Notes: generated by a model not told the origin, from the sequence alone. Numbered from the stretch's first letter, positions 10,464 through 20,627 are shown. The stretch: 64,000 bases of DNA from Yamagishiella unicocca (GCA_003116995.1 BDSL01000017.1:1178001-1242000); one strand, 5' to 3'. Numbers and translations: made by a program.

Positions 10464-10498
10464 GCGGTATGGGACAAGTGCCGCCTGTCCCATACTGC
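10464..10498. other. 13-bp hairpin with 9-base loop
   Basis: GCGGTATGGGACA pairs with TGTCCCATACTGC over 13 positions with one G-T pair; the loop is AGTGCCGCC. It is unchanged in all units that keep the region: 19339-19373, 28249-28283, 37381-37415, 46517-46551 and 55430-55464. No function can be assigned. Confidence 0.6.
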
Positions 10499-10998
10499 TA
10501 CATGCATTCCTTGCTGACGAGCTGGAGTGCCGGCGGGCAAATTGATATCCCTCTCCAGCCCTGTGGCTTTCTGCGGAGGTACGCGCCTGCCAGGTATGCA
10601 GCCCAATGTCGCATTTGCCAAGTAGCCAGGAAATGTCACTATGTTGCGTAATGGTGGGTGCTCATAGGGTTTGGGGTTTGGTTGTTGCTGCAATGCAGGT
10701 CCAATCGATAGTGGCTACTCTTCCGCCCAGTGCATGATCATGGATGTATTACGACACGCAATTGTTATCTCCACGCCTAAATCTTGCGCCAGCGGGGCCG
10801 CAGTGCATCCCAGGCGGTGAGCAGCGTGGGATGGCGTGGGTAAGTCGGGCCCAACCGTCAACCAACAGTCTTGCGAACCATCAGGGCATAACCTCAGATG
10901 ATGATCACCATCACCTGCTAGTTCTTCGCAGCCTTACGCTTCCATGATGCGTCATCATTCAAGGGGTGCATTCTTGCATGATCTGGACGTCTGGACCA

Positions 10999-11160
10999 AT
11001 GGGAAGGGAGTCGCGTCTTGATGCCAACGACAGTGACCCACGGGAACACGATCGAATAGCGTATTGGCAGCGCTCTTTATTGTTACGATCCAAACTACGA
11101 ATGGGAGGAAGGGAGTCGCGGCTTGGTGCAAACGACAGCGACCCACGGGAAAATTACGAT
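10999..11160. repeat. Imperfect direct repeat of about 55-60 bp
   Basis: Bases 10999-11053 and 11101-11160 are related (GGGAGTCGCG, GACAGYGACCCACGGGA shared). The pair is kept in u1-u6; u7 has a single hybrid copy near 62750-62800, just before its sequence diverges. Confidence 0.6.
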
Positions 11161-11350
11161 CTAAGCGAGGCTTCCCACTCTCCCTGACCGCCCCTCCTTC
11201 CCAGGCGGGGCCCACGTCGCGTCGAGCCAGACAGCAGCCCCGGACCTCCCTTGCAGCCCTGCTGGCGCCACGCAGCCGCAGCAGCTCACCGGGTCACCAG
11301 CTCGCTTGTACTGACCCCAGGACCCGCCACCATGACTATCGCGACATCTG

Positions 11351-11719
11351 CTACTGCGATGAACCTAATAGCTGCTGCCGTTCGGCTGCCAGCCACGCCA
11401 GCACCTCGTTCCGATCCACCCCCGGCCGCCGGCCCGCCGCCTTCACTGCCACATCCCAATCCACCGGGTAGCCCGCTTCTACCAGCCAGCGCAGCACAGG
11501 AAGCTCCAGGCCCAGTCCGTCAAGGACTGCCAGGAGAGGCCCAGCCGCCGCAAGCAGCGCAGCCAGGTCGCTGTTGCCAGCAGCGGCACTGTACGGTTGT
11601 CCTGAGAGAAGAGAAGGGATGTTGCGTTGAGGGATTACCATGACGAGATGAGACGTGGGGGGTTGCGGATAGAAACCGCCGGATGCGCTCCCCCAGAGGT
11701 TTCCTTCGGACAGCAACAC
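11351..11719 (-). pseudogene. Terminal exon of an ankyrin-repeat-like protein, u1
   Basis: The minus frame contains NSDLAALLAAAGPLLAVLDG, then LPVLRWLVEAGYPVDWDVAV and NEVLAWLAAERQQLLGSSQ before the stop. The VLRWLVEAGxPxDWDxAxxAA and VLAWLxAER pattern is that of the degenerate ankyrin-type repeats common in green-algal proteins. Bases before 11601 look intronic: a pyrimidine tract CCCTTCTCTTCTCTCAG ends there, so the exon is probably 11351-11601. No upstream exon follows; the next sequence is the telomere-like motif and minisatellite, so the gene is 5-prime truncated. It is the one frame kept open in every copy. Confidence 0.55.
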
Positions 11720-11721
11720 CG

Positions 11722-11739
11722 AACCCTAAAACCCTAACC
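11722..11739. repeat. Telomere-like motif, u1
   Basis: AACCCTAAAACCCTAACC is a little over two units of CCCTAAAA, the telomere repeat known from Chlamydomonas. It sits between the ankyrin-like exon and the minisatellite. Confidence 0.5.
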
Positions 11740-11920
11740 AGCATCCCATCTATCCCACCCGCACCCTTCAGTCGCTTCAGATCGCCAACCTTCTTATGCG
11801 ATTTCCCCCAGTACGTGGAACCCTTAGCGCTCTCCTTTTAATATCGTTGGGCCTGGTTCGGACGTCAATGGTTTCGGTAGCTCTCCATGTCCCTCTGCGA
11901 CCTCCCTGCTCGGACCTGCG

Positions 11921-12089
11921 CCCCCCCCTGGTCCTCCTGCACATCAGCACCCCCCTGGTCCCCCACGCACATCAGCACCCCCCTGGTCCCCCGCACAGCA
12001 GCACCCCCTGGTCCCCCGCACAGCAGCACGCCCCCTAGTCCCCCGCACAGCAGCATCCCCCTGGTCCCCCGCACAGCAGCACCCCCTGG
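11921..12089. repeat. 25-bp minisatellite, u1, about 6 copies
   Basis: The unit is CCCCCTGGTCCCCCGCA followed by CAGCAGCA. The first two copies are variant (TCCTCCTGCACATCAG, ACGCACATCAG) and the last runs into CTGGCTGACACC. Because 25 is not a multiple of three, all frames cycle through the same proline-rich peptide and none contains a stop. Confidence 0.95.
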
Positions 12090-12125
12090 CTGACACCCCC
12101 CTCCCGAACCGAACTCACCATATGA

Positions 12126-12311
12126 CTAAGCGGCAGCACCCGCCGAGCCGCCCACCCTCGACCTAGGTACCAAAGGCTCCGGCAGCGCCCGCCCGCCGTC
12201 GCCGTCCGTAAAATGCATGGCCCATAACCGACATAACATGCAACGACGGATGACCTTGCGGATCACACTATGGGTGGTGCGGCCTGGACCCACCACCACC
12301 GCCACCACCAC
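12126..12311 (-). pseudogene. Integrase-like fragment of a retroelement, u1/u2 junction copy
   Basis: The frame carries VVVGPGRTTHSVIRKVIRRC, then MLCRLWAMHF and GRALPEPLVPRSRV before a stop. The C-x2-C and the later LPEPxVxRSRV segment both fit the linker of BEL/Pao-like integrases, where an LP..RV motif precedes the catalytic core. The core is cut off by the minisatellite and unit junction. A preceding GTG/CAC-rich tract (about 12285-12315) encodes a run of valines. Confidence 0.5.
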
Positions 12312-12734
12312 TACCCGGTGGTTGCTGCGTCGGCTTCGATGCTTGTGGCGGGTCCCGTGGGGGCAGTTATGGTTGCGGAAGTAGTCTGCGTGTAGGTGCA
12401 GGGAGGCAGTGGGGACGGCGGCGGACCCTCGGAGGCGACGACGCCGCGGCCGCTGCTTCCGGTCGCCTGCGTCCGGCGCGCGATGGGAGGTTCGGGTGAG
12501 GTGGGGCGAGTTGAGGTCAGGGTGAGGTGGGGCGAGCGGAGGACAGGGTGAGGTGGGGCGCTGTCATTTGTAGCGTTGTTCTGTGGGTAGCTGTGCGGTG
12601 CCACAAACACACCACACGGCCAAATTTGTCCCGGAACCCCCGGAAGCCAGGCCTGCGCATGGGCAACTCTTTTCCGGGACCCCCGGAGCGACCCCCACAA
12701 GCTTTAGGGGATTCTTGCCACACTCACGAAACGC

Positions 12735-12866
12735 TTAGGTCCCGTCCGTCTTGCCAAACGCCGCATACCACGCGCTGAGCCCCACATCAAGCGCTGCCGC
12801 ACCGCCATCGCCGCGTTGCGGGTGCTCCTCGAGCAGCCAGTAGGCAAGCTGCACTCGAATGCGTCT
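12735..12866 (-). pseudogene. Exon-like fragment VQLAYWLLEEH, function unknown
   Basis: The minus frame reads RRIRVQLAYWLLEEHPQRG, then AALDVGLSAWYAAFGKTDGT and a TAA. It looks like helical protein sequence. The first half is conserved in u1 (about 3190-3300) and in all units; the end differs in u1 because a block of about 135 bp at 12620-12760 is missing there. GTGAGT follows the stop within a few bases, so the true exon end may be in another frame. The family is not recognised. Copies lie at the matching place in u3-u7. Confidence 0.3.
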
Positions 12867-13051
12867 TCCCCCCAATGTCCCACGGCGCGCACCGCCAGCA
12901 CAGCGACAGCTGCCCGCTCCGTCCTCACCTTTCCCGCCCTGCCCTCACCGCCCTTCCAGCTCTCGGAGGCTGCTCCTGCTCGCCGCCCTCACCCAGCACC
13001 AGCACCAGCGCGCACCCTCGCCCGGGGATGTCCTCCTGCCGGCACCTCTCG

Positions 13052-13073
13052 CTGCCGGCGACTTCGCCGGCAG
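13052..13073. repeat. Perfect 10-bp inverted repeat with 2-base centre
   Basis: CTGCCGGCGA, CT, TCGCCGGCAG. It is present in u2-u7 and absent in u1, where 262 bp of private sequence separate the two halves. It lies at the junction of that insertion or deletion. Confidence 0.7.
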
Positions 13074-13129
13074 AGGCCTGGTCCTGGAGGTTCGCGTGCC
13101 GGCTCCAGGGAGGGCGATCCCGGCCCGGG

Positions 13130-13407
13130 CAGGCCCGTGTACAAGTGGCCGGCACCGCCTCACGCAGCGCCCCCTGGCCCTGCTCCTTGTCGTACCTGCA
13201 GCGGCGGCAGGAGTGGGCACCGGCGCAAAGAAGGCCAACTCATACCCCGCCGCCGTCCTGCCGGGGTGGGACCAGCCCCACACAGCACTCCTGCCCCGCA
13301 ACCCCGCCAAGCGCCGTGCACACCACATAGCCTGACCTATGGGTTCATTCATACAGGTTCATTCGCACCTCGGGAAACAGGCAGCTGGCGTGCAGCTTGC
13401 CGAAGTC
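13130..13407 (-). pseudogene. dapL: LL-diaminopimelate aminotransferase fragment, u2, exon 2 deleted
   Basis: Only the LFPE piece (13369-13407, DFGKLHASCLFPE) and the YDKEQGQGALREAV piece (13130-13195) remain. A deletion of about 710 bp relative to u1 removes exon 2; its join lies near 13234, where u1 has similar GGCAGCTCA and GCCAGCTCA sequences at the two ends. The frameshift between ALREAV and LYTGL is the same as in u1, so it predates the split of the unit types. Confidence 0.65.
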
Positions 13408-13834
13408 CCAGCTTCGGAAACAGGCAGCTCGGCGCCTGGGGAAAGGGAGAGACAGCACGTCGTTTGCAGCGCGGAGTTAGTGGGCGGTGGCCACCGTCAA
13501 CGAGGTTTCCAAGCTTGAAACACACGCCCGGAGCACAACGTGCAATCCCGTGTGGAATCACGATGACGTCCAGCGTAGCAAGTGCTCTTCTCAGCAGCGG
13601 CCCGCGTCCTCCTACCCACATCTTCGAGTGCCGCCTAGGCACCCTGTTCCCTTAGCCGGTCTTCCCATGCTAAGCTTGTCCCTGCTTCCTCACATCAGCC
13701 CCCACCCTCCCCTTTTTGCGCGCCGGACCACGGATTTCCTCTCGACATCCCCCCACATCCTATTGTATTCCGCTCGTGGAGGCACCGTTTGACCGAACGC
13801 AGACGCCAGCAACCACGAGTGGGGCCTTGATTAC

Positions 13835-13982
13835 CTTTGGGACCAGCAGAACCTCATCGCTGGCGTTGGTTGGCATCAACATCGCGCTGAGAGCCAGGTT
13901 CTTGCTGAATTTGCTGGTATTCGGTTGCCTTTCCCGCCATCCTACCGTCCATCGGCAGCAGACCGGCAACCTATTGCTGTAG
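13835..13982 (-). pseudogene. Exon-like fragment LLRKNLALSAML, u2 (frameshifted)
   Basis: Same exon as 5266-5421, but a net 8-base loss (TTGCTGAATTT here against TTGCGCAGCAACTCAATTT in u1) shifts the frame between EYQ and KNLAL. The same lesion is in u3-u6. Confidence 0.4.
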
Positions 13983-14668
13983 CCTCCAGCATACCATTTA
14001 GTGGTGCTGTCCTTCCCAAATCTTGCTCCAAGATGCAGGCAGCGACATATAACAGCTGGATACCGGTATGCGATAAGTTTGTGTTCCTGCGGTGCCTGCT
14101 TCTTCTACAAGCCGAGTTAGGGCAGGCGGGCGTCACATTTTACAATTCATTTGGTTGTGATACTCGAGCTTCAGCCTTAACTAGGGCTATCCCCTGTGTC
14201 GCTATCTGCAGTACGGATAAGCTTCCGGCGCCATGCGGCTCCTCTTCGCAGACTGACAATATTAAGCTCTACGATTACTTGATTAGACCATTAATTCCTC
14301 CAATCCCTGACTCGCATCAGGCATCCTGCTGCTGGCGTTGTCCACTAAGTCCATGGCCCACGGCCCTAACGAACAGGCTAACATGACGTCATGATGAGCT
14401 TTCGTGGTTGAGGTCGATTCTAGACAGTTGAATAGGCCGAACAGCAGTGTGGGGCCACAGGCAACACTTGCGGGACAGCAGGCGGTGCGCGAACGGCTCC
14501 TGGACAGCGGCTGGATGCTCCTTTGCTGTCAGTGCAACCTACGTTGTTTTTCCGCTGCGAATGCGGAGATAGATGCAGTCGACTCTGCTGCCAGGGCATC
14601 CTGTGTGCCATTCACTTGCTTCTACGGCTGCTCCCGCACTCCTCGTTCCGCCCCACCCCGCTGTCTAC

Positions 14669-14755
14669 CTGCTTCAGCGACTCCAATAGGTCATCCTTCT
14701 TGCAGTAGTCGGCGCTGGCGGCTGCCGCCGTCATGAGACGCCTGGGCGCGCCCTG
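14669..14755 (-). pseudogene. Exon-like fragment ADYCKKDDLLESLKQ, u2
   Basis: Minus frame RLMTAAAASADYCKKDD then LLESLKQ, ending at GTAGAC. CCCACAG just upstream could be the acceptor. Relative to u7, Val is Ala, Glu is Asp and Ala is Ser. Copies in u3-u6 at 23580-23666, 32489-32575, 41624-41710 and 50760-50846. Confidence 0.35.
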
Positions 14756-15747
14756 TGGGTCTCATGCGGCCAGTGGTGGGGTGGCACCTGACACTGGCGG
14801 AACACGCAGGGGCCAGCGGCGGTGACGGGCGCTCACGGTAGGGAAGGGCGGGGGAATCGTATGCGTACCGTGTTCGTGATCGCCGTTTAGTAGGGTGTGT
14901 TGGGCATTGCGGGCCGCGCTACTACTGGTGGAGTAATGGCGCTGGAAGGGAACGCAGCCAGGGTAGGAGGGCATAGGGGAGGACAGTGGGGAATAACGGG
15001 TTTAGGTGGGGAGTGGACAAACCGAGCGGGGGGGGGGGCCGGATCAGAAGGTAAAACCGCCGTGCCCCGAACTTATTCGTTCCTGCTCTGGCTACGTCTG
15101 CAGGAGTCTCGCATGCGCCTCGAGGACTTGTAGGTGGGGTGGGGAGGTAAATCTGGCAAGCATTTGGAGCTTTCGTGAACACAGGGAATGCCGGCACCCT
15201 CTTGGCATGCATCCCCCACCCACCCGGTCCACCACCTCCGGTAGCTGCCGGTCGTCCGACCTCCCCCTGCGGGCGAAGCGCTTGAGGTGCGGCTGGGTCG
15301 GGGGCCGGGCGGCGGTGACTGCAGCGGAGGCGATTGATAATCCTTAGTGTGCATCGTGCCATCGGCCAGATTGCTCATTGCTCGATCCGTGGGCAACTAG
15401 CAGCAAGGCGGAGTGCCGACACTGTATCCGTCCAGTTCACCTAGGGTCGACATGCCCATCTCGCTTGCACATGTTCCCACAGTGGCACAGCCCCGCCTTA
15501 CAGTTCGCACCAACCATTCCCGTGTAGCAGAAGTGGGAATGCCCGCTACCGGCGTCCTCACGGACCTCAGTCCCCGACCAATGTTGCCATCCGAATGGCG
15601 GTGGTAAACACCGGCACCTTGTTGAGGAATCTGGGTCCCCTCGCACCTATTTCCACCTGGCGCTTGCCCAGTCCAACCCTTGCAGCCCACGATCCTCGCC
15701 ACACCACTTGTATCGGCCACGCTGCTGCCCATGGATCGGCAACCCGC

Positions 15748-16256
15748 AGAACCACCTGAGCAGCCCCGCAAGCTGCAACTAGTAAGGGCATGTGCCTGAT
15801 ATGCCGTCTTTCTGCAGATGGCGCTGCTTCTAATGATGGAAGAGGAGCGCAATGTATTTGGAGCAGGGCACCAGGTACGAGACGCGAATGCGCGAGCAGT
15901 CGCTGGCCGGTTGGTTGTGCCGTGCTTTCCGCAGCGTATATCCACTAATCGAAGCTATGCTTGCGTTAGCTCCACGCAGCTGTCTTGCGTAAAGCTCGGG
16001 GAGTCGTGTCGCTTCTGGCTTCGGGTAGGGCCCAGCAAGTACTGACGGCGATACGTAAAAGGCTTGCGCGCATCCTTTATCGTTATCCCAAGCGCTTCGT
16101 GTTTGTTCGTATGTCACAGCCACAGCAAAGCGCAGACACATGAACGGCTTGAGACACACGGAGCGAGCTGTTTGGAACGGTTAGAGCGCCGACGAACGGG
16201 GCTGTGGAAATTCAAGTAAATCTGAGGATGGCGTGCGGTTGTTTTGATGAAGCGGT
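15748..16256. repeat. B-type cassette, u2
   Basis: The 509-bp alternative to the A-type cassette. Copies: u3 24658-25166, u4 33567-34075, u5 42703-43211, u6 51839-52347. It contains a plus-strand exon-like stretch at 15818-15874. The rest has only chance frames on both strands. Confidence 0.75.
15818..15874 (+). pseudogene. Possible 57-bp plus-strand exon in B-type cassette
   Basis: ATG directly after a good acceptor (GTCTTTCTGCAG) opens MALLLMMEEERNVFGAGHQ and ends at CAG followed by GTACGA, a plausible donor. A second donor-like GTAAGG lies 36 bases before the ATG, too close for a normal intron. It is the only likely plus-strand exon in the cassette; function unknown. Repeated in u3-u6. 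Confidence 0.25.
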
Positions 16257-16528
16257 CTGTCTCCCCTACCGAAACAGTCGCTGTTGCTGTGTAGTTACGG
16301 CATTCTGATGGCGGTACTGCGTGTAGGTCTGCTCCAGGGAGCGAGGCAACCTGAGTTAGTCTCGGGTGGGCCGGCTGGTCGCCTTGCTATTTTCGTTCGC
16401 CAGGTATGCTCCGGATGTAATCGCCCAATACATCAACTTTCCGTGCGGCTGCGAGGGCTCCTGAGGAGCCCTTTTGCCCTGTTGGATCCTGACACATGTA
16501 ACAATTAAAAATAAACGACGAAAATGTC

Positions 16529-16959
16529 TCACTTCTTCATGAATGCGACCACCGGCTCTCCCGGCAGCAGCTCCTGGAGGTCGTGGATGGCCGCCTTCAG
16601 TTTCTCGGTTACAAGTTACAACTTCGGCACAAGTGCGCAAACGCCGGTAGAAGCCGGGGGGCCCACGGACGGTTATAAGCCTTCTTATGACACGTTGGTG
16701 GGCGGGTGCATCCTCGTCCCCCCGTGAACATTTGAGCGCGAGGCGCTTCATCGCCGCGTGCCTAGTGTCCCAAACGCCATAGAGAAAGTTGGCCACGGCC
16801 AGAGGCGCTTACCCCATTGTCGTGGCCCTGCAATGTTGTCGCGTCCTCGAACTTCGCTCGCAAGCTCACATGGGCCACTCCTTTAAAAACGTGCATGTCA
16901 TCCTCGACAGCGCCGCACGTGCAAAATCGGCAGATACGCTCAGCACGCCCGTCGGCCGG
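16529..16959 (-). pseudogene. Retroelement C-terminal zinc-knuckle relic, u2
   Basis: At 16813-16959 the frame reads GRAERICRFCTCGAVEDDMH then VSLRAKFEDATTLQ, ending at GTAAGC. ERxCRxC..(6-8)..VEDExH is the C-terminal zinc-binding signature I know from many non-LTR and related reverse-transcriptase proteins. VANFLYGVWDTRHAAMKRL (about 16730-16794), in another frame, fits the segment that follows in that family. The last piece (16529-16606) is EKLKAAIHDLQELLPGEP then VVAFMKK and a stop. The usual FECP after the His is missing and a stop lies just upstream (16960-16962), so the copy is dead. Family call is by pattern memory. Confidence 0.55.
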
Positions 16960-18611
16960 TTAACCTCCAACTCCCAACAGCCCACACGAAACAGCTCCTC
17001 ATGCAGGCTCCGGGGCAGGGCAGCTTGGGTATGCGGGCATGATCCACCCAAGTCGCTTGCCAACGACCAAGGGGCTTCCCATCCAGTTGAGGTAGCGATA
17101 GGCCTAAACATCGTTGGGGCCGGTTGGACAGGCCCGTGGGTTGCGACCCACCCACCGTGCGCCAAACCGTGCACTAAATTGCTTTCAAACTGCTACCGGC
17201 CGTTCGCTTCATGGTAGCATCGTGCGCGACTAGGTCGTCGCCGTGCAGCCATCAGGCGGCCTCGCACCCAAACCATGCAGAAACTTGAGGACGAAGGGAA
17301 CTGATTGAAGATTGGCTTTGCCGCTCTACCGGCAAGCCTCCACCCAGATAAAGCTGCTCAATCCTGATGATACCCATTAATAAGGTGCTGAGAGAGCACT
17401 CGAAACGTATCTGTCTGCTGCTATCTGTCGGGCAAATTCAAACAGTAACCTTACCTCTGGCTGTCAGGAACGGTACACCTCAAAGGGCTCTCGCCGACGA
17501 GTAAACGGGTATGAACCAAACAAAGATTTGCACTTTAATGTGCTTTATGTGTTATCCATGTTCAGCACATGCAAGCGCAGGCGCGCAGCCGAACCTTTCC
17601 TTGCGCTTCCGGTACAGGATGCACTTCCTGGCACTCGTGTCATTTTGCACCTGGTGCTGGGGAATTGATAATTGGCTGCTATACAGCAAATTGGCCGTCA
17701 ATACTAAAATTCCTGACAATTGGTCGCGCGGAAAGCCTCCACCTGGCGATAGCTTCTCTCGTTGTTCGGTCACAATTTCATATAGTGCTTAGAAGCTTTG
17801 CATACCCTGGTGCGCTCATGACGACCAGGTCCAGGCGAGTGACCTTCCAGTGCGGTGCAAGCAGTAGTGTCAGTTATCGTACTGCGGGCGGACTGCCCAG
17901 CTCCAGCTCCCTTGTAGCTGTTGCATTCTGCCGCGTCCATACTGGATTGTGAACCACATGTTTCCTGTGCATTAACAGTAATGATAGCCAGCAACCAATT
18001 TGAGGTCGACCCTTACGAAGGCGAAACGGTGCACGTCCGCCTTTAGCCATCCATCTGGCCTATTACACATCCAATGATGCCAGGATTTCCTTTCAACTGA
18101 GTCATCCACGTAACCTTGCGTCAGAGCAGTGAATGTAAGCTCTGTTCTGGCTACATTCGTTCGAAGGACAGCCACCGGTACCTCAGGATTGGGGTATGCA
18201 TTTCAGCACAATGTTGCAAGAACATCTTTATGGCTGCTCCTAAAGCACATGTGCTTGCAGCTGCAATCCTGATAGTTCCAGCTGTATCCGACGTGCCCTG
18301 ATGGCGAACGTCCATGGACGGCATGTTCTGCACTCGTTTGCCGCAATCAACAGCGCAACCATCCCAGGATTCGATACCTGGGTAAGAGTGGCATTGCAGA
18401 ACTATTGGGGGCCTTCTTTGAGGTTTCTCATTATGCCATCCAGCCATGCTTCGTGCCTTGGGAAATGTTCTGACTGTACAGCTCCCGTTCTCTGGACCCG
18501 CAGGTTAATCCCGTTACAGAATACCCAGGATGCCGCTGAGGAAACGGGCCGGCGCCATTCCCAAAGTCACAACCGACGACCATTACAACAACTGGCTTCA
18601 TGCACTTTGCG

Positions 18612-18977
18612 TACTACGGGTGCAAAGTCGTGTTTTCGCCCCTTGCCCCCGCTGCCACCTGACTTCCGTAGGACAACATACATGGATTACCGTGCGGCGG
18701 CGGCGCAGCGGCACCGCGGCTGAGGCGCTGCTTGGACGGCTGTTCGACAACGGGACCGCTGCCGTGTCGCCAGCCGGTCTTGGTTTCATGCATGCCAACT
18801 GTGCGATCGCCTCACCGCATTTCGTTTCCTTGATTACTACGGGTGCCAAGTCGTGTTTTCGCCCCTTGCCCCCGCTGCCACCTGCCTTCCGTAGGACAAC
18901 ATACATGGATTACCGTGCGGCGGCGGCGCAGCGGCACCGCGGCTGAGGCGCTGCTTGGACGGCTGTTCGACAACGGA
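18612..18977. repeat. 223-bp tandem subrepeat, u2, two steps
   Basis: The block beginning TACTACGGGTG recurs after 223 bp (18612, 18835); the last step is cut at about 143 bp. u1 has a single step at about 9960-10100. Confidence 0.9.
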
Positions 18978-20238
18978 CGTCACTGCAGCCGCTGTTCAAT
19001 CTCCGCACGCGCTCTTACGAAAGGGAGTGGCCGTTAGCTCTGGTCAGATTAGCTTCACTCACATGCCCTGGCTTTCAGGCTGTCTCTGCACCATGCAAGC
19101 GTTTCACTGTATGATCCTTTGCTCCTGCAGGTCGCTGTGTTGCCAGCCTACCATGGTCCCAGTCACGGCGCAGCAGAGCGCGAGGTCCGACTGTCGAGTT
19201 GCAGTCTCTTCTAGCCCGGCCACGTGGGGCGGCCCTGCGTGACATTACCGGGGCCTCATCACTGAACGCAGCGGGCTCACGCATTACGCTTGTGGTGTGG
19301 GGAGGACCGAGTGACCCGCCGACACCGCAGGAAGATATGCGGTATGGGACAAGTGCCGCCTGTCCCATACTGCTACATGCATTCCTTGCTGACGAGCTGG
19401 AGTGCCGGCGGGCAAATTGATATCCCTCTCCAGCCCTGTTCTCCAGCCCTGTGGCTTTCTGCGGAGGTACGCGCCTGCCAGGTATGCAGCCCAATGTCGC
19501 ATTTGCCAAGTAGCCAGGAAATGTCACTATGTTGCGTAATGGTGGGTGCTCATAGGGTTTGGGGTTTGGTTGTTGCTGCAATGCAGGTCCAATCGATAGT
19601 GGCTACTCTTCCGCCCAGTGCATGATCATGGATGAATTACGACACGCAATTGTTATCTCCACGCCTAAATCTTGCGCCAGCGGGGCCGCAGTGCATCCCA
19701 GGCGGTGAGCAGCGTGGGATGGCGTGGGTAAGTCGGGCCCAACCGTCAACCAACAGTCTTGCGAACCATCAGGGCATAACCTCAGATGATGATCACCATC
19801 ACCTGCTAGTTCTTCGCAGCCTTACGCTTCCATGATGCGTCATCATTCAAGGGGTGCATTCTTGCATGATCTGGACGTCTGGACCAATGGGAAGGGAGTC
19901 GCGTCTTGATGCCAACGACAGTGACCCACGGGAACACGATCGAATAGCGTATTGGCAGCGCTCTTTATTGTTACGATCCAAACTACGAATGGGAGGAAGG
20001 GAGTCGCGGCTTGGTGCAAACGACAGCGACCCACGGGAAAATTACGATCTAAGCGAGGCTTCCCACTCTCCCTGACCGCCCCTCCTTCCCAGGCGGGGCC
20101 CACGTCGCGTCGAGCCAGACAGCAGCCCCGGACCTCCCTTGCAGCCCTGCTGGCGCCACGCAGCCGCAGCAGCTCACCGGGTCACCAGCTCGCTTGTACT
20201 GACCCCAGGACCCGCCACCATGACTATCGCGACATCTG

Positions 20239-20607
20239 CTACTGCGATGAACCTAATAGCTGCTGCCGTTCGGCTGCCAGCCACGCCAGCACCTCGTTCC
20301 GATCCACCCCCGGCCGCCGGCCCGCCGCCTTCACTGCCACATCCCAATCCACCGGGTAGCCCGCTTCTACCAGCCAGCGCAGCACAGGAAGCTCCAGGCC
20401 CAGTCCGTCAAGGACTGCCAGGAGAGGCCCAGCCGCCGCAAGCAGCGCAGCCAGGTCGCTGTTGCCAGCAGCGGCACTGTACGGTTGTCCTGAGAGAAGA
20501 GAAGGGATGTTGCGTTGAGGGATTACCATGACGAGATGAGACGTGGGGGGTTGCGGATAGAAACCGCCGGATGCGCTCCCCCAGAGGTTTCCTTCGGACA
20601 GCAACAC
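20239..20607 (-). pseudogene. Ankyrin-like terminal exon, u2
   Basis: Peptide identical to the u1 copy; exon part 20239-20489. Confidence 0.55.
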
Positions 20608-20609
20608 CG

Positions 20610-20627
20610 AACCCTAAAACCCTAACC
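20610..20627. repeat. Telomere-like motif, u2
   Basis: Identical to the motif at 11722-11739. Confidence 0.5.

Larger units (their letters stand above)
2559..12135. repeat. Array unit u1, left edge unit, 9577 bp
   Basis: u1 is the most diverged full-length unit. Its left part differs from the core: it has a private segment at 3532-3793, keeps about 710 bp (3990-4700, including dapL exon 2) deleted from u2-u6, lacks a roughly 135-bp block present at 12620-12760 in u2, and carries the A-type cassette. From about 8300 on it is almost identical to the core, including the ankyrin-like exon, telomere-like motif and minisatellite. It has only one step of the 223-bp subrepeat. Bases 8400-9640 hold no recognisable gene. 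Confidence 0.9.

Noticed and set aside
12816..13655. 279-codon plus-strand frame in u2 (copies in u3-u6)
   Set aside because: It is proline/arginine-rich, overlaps dapL exon pieces on the other strand, and in u1 and u7 the frame is rearranged. It is a product of GC-rich sequence.
14382..14393. CATGACGTCATG palindrome containing a CRE-like TGACGTCA
   Set aside because: It is present only in core units, has no gene start nearby, and a 12-base palindrome is expected by chance at this length.
15397..15945. 182-codon minus-strand frame (copies in u3-u6)
   Set aside because: It spans the border between shared sequence and the B-type cassette and has no protein-like pattern; the frame is different in u1 and u7.
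19559..19571. GGGTTTGGGGTTTGG as telomeric sequence
   Set aside because: It does not match the CCCTAAAA or TTTAGGG type and is only two imperfect units long.
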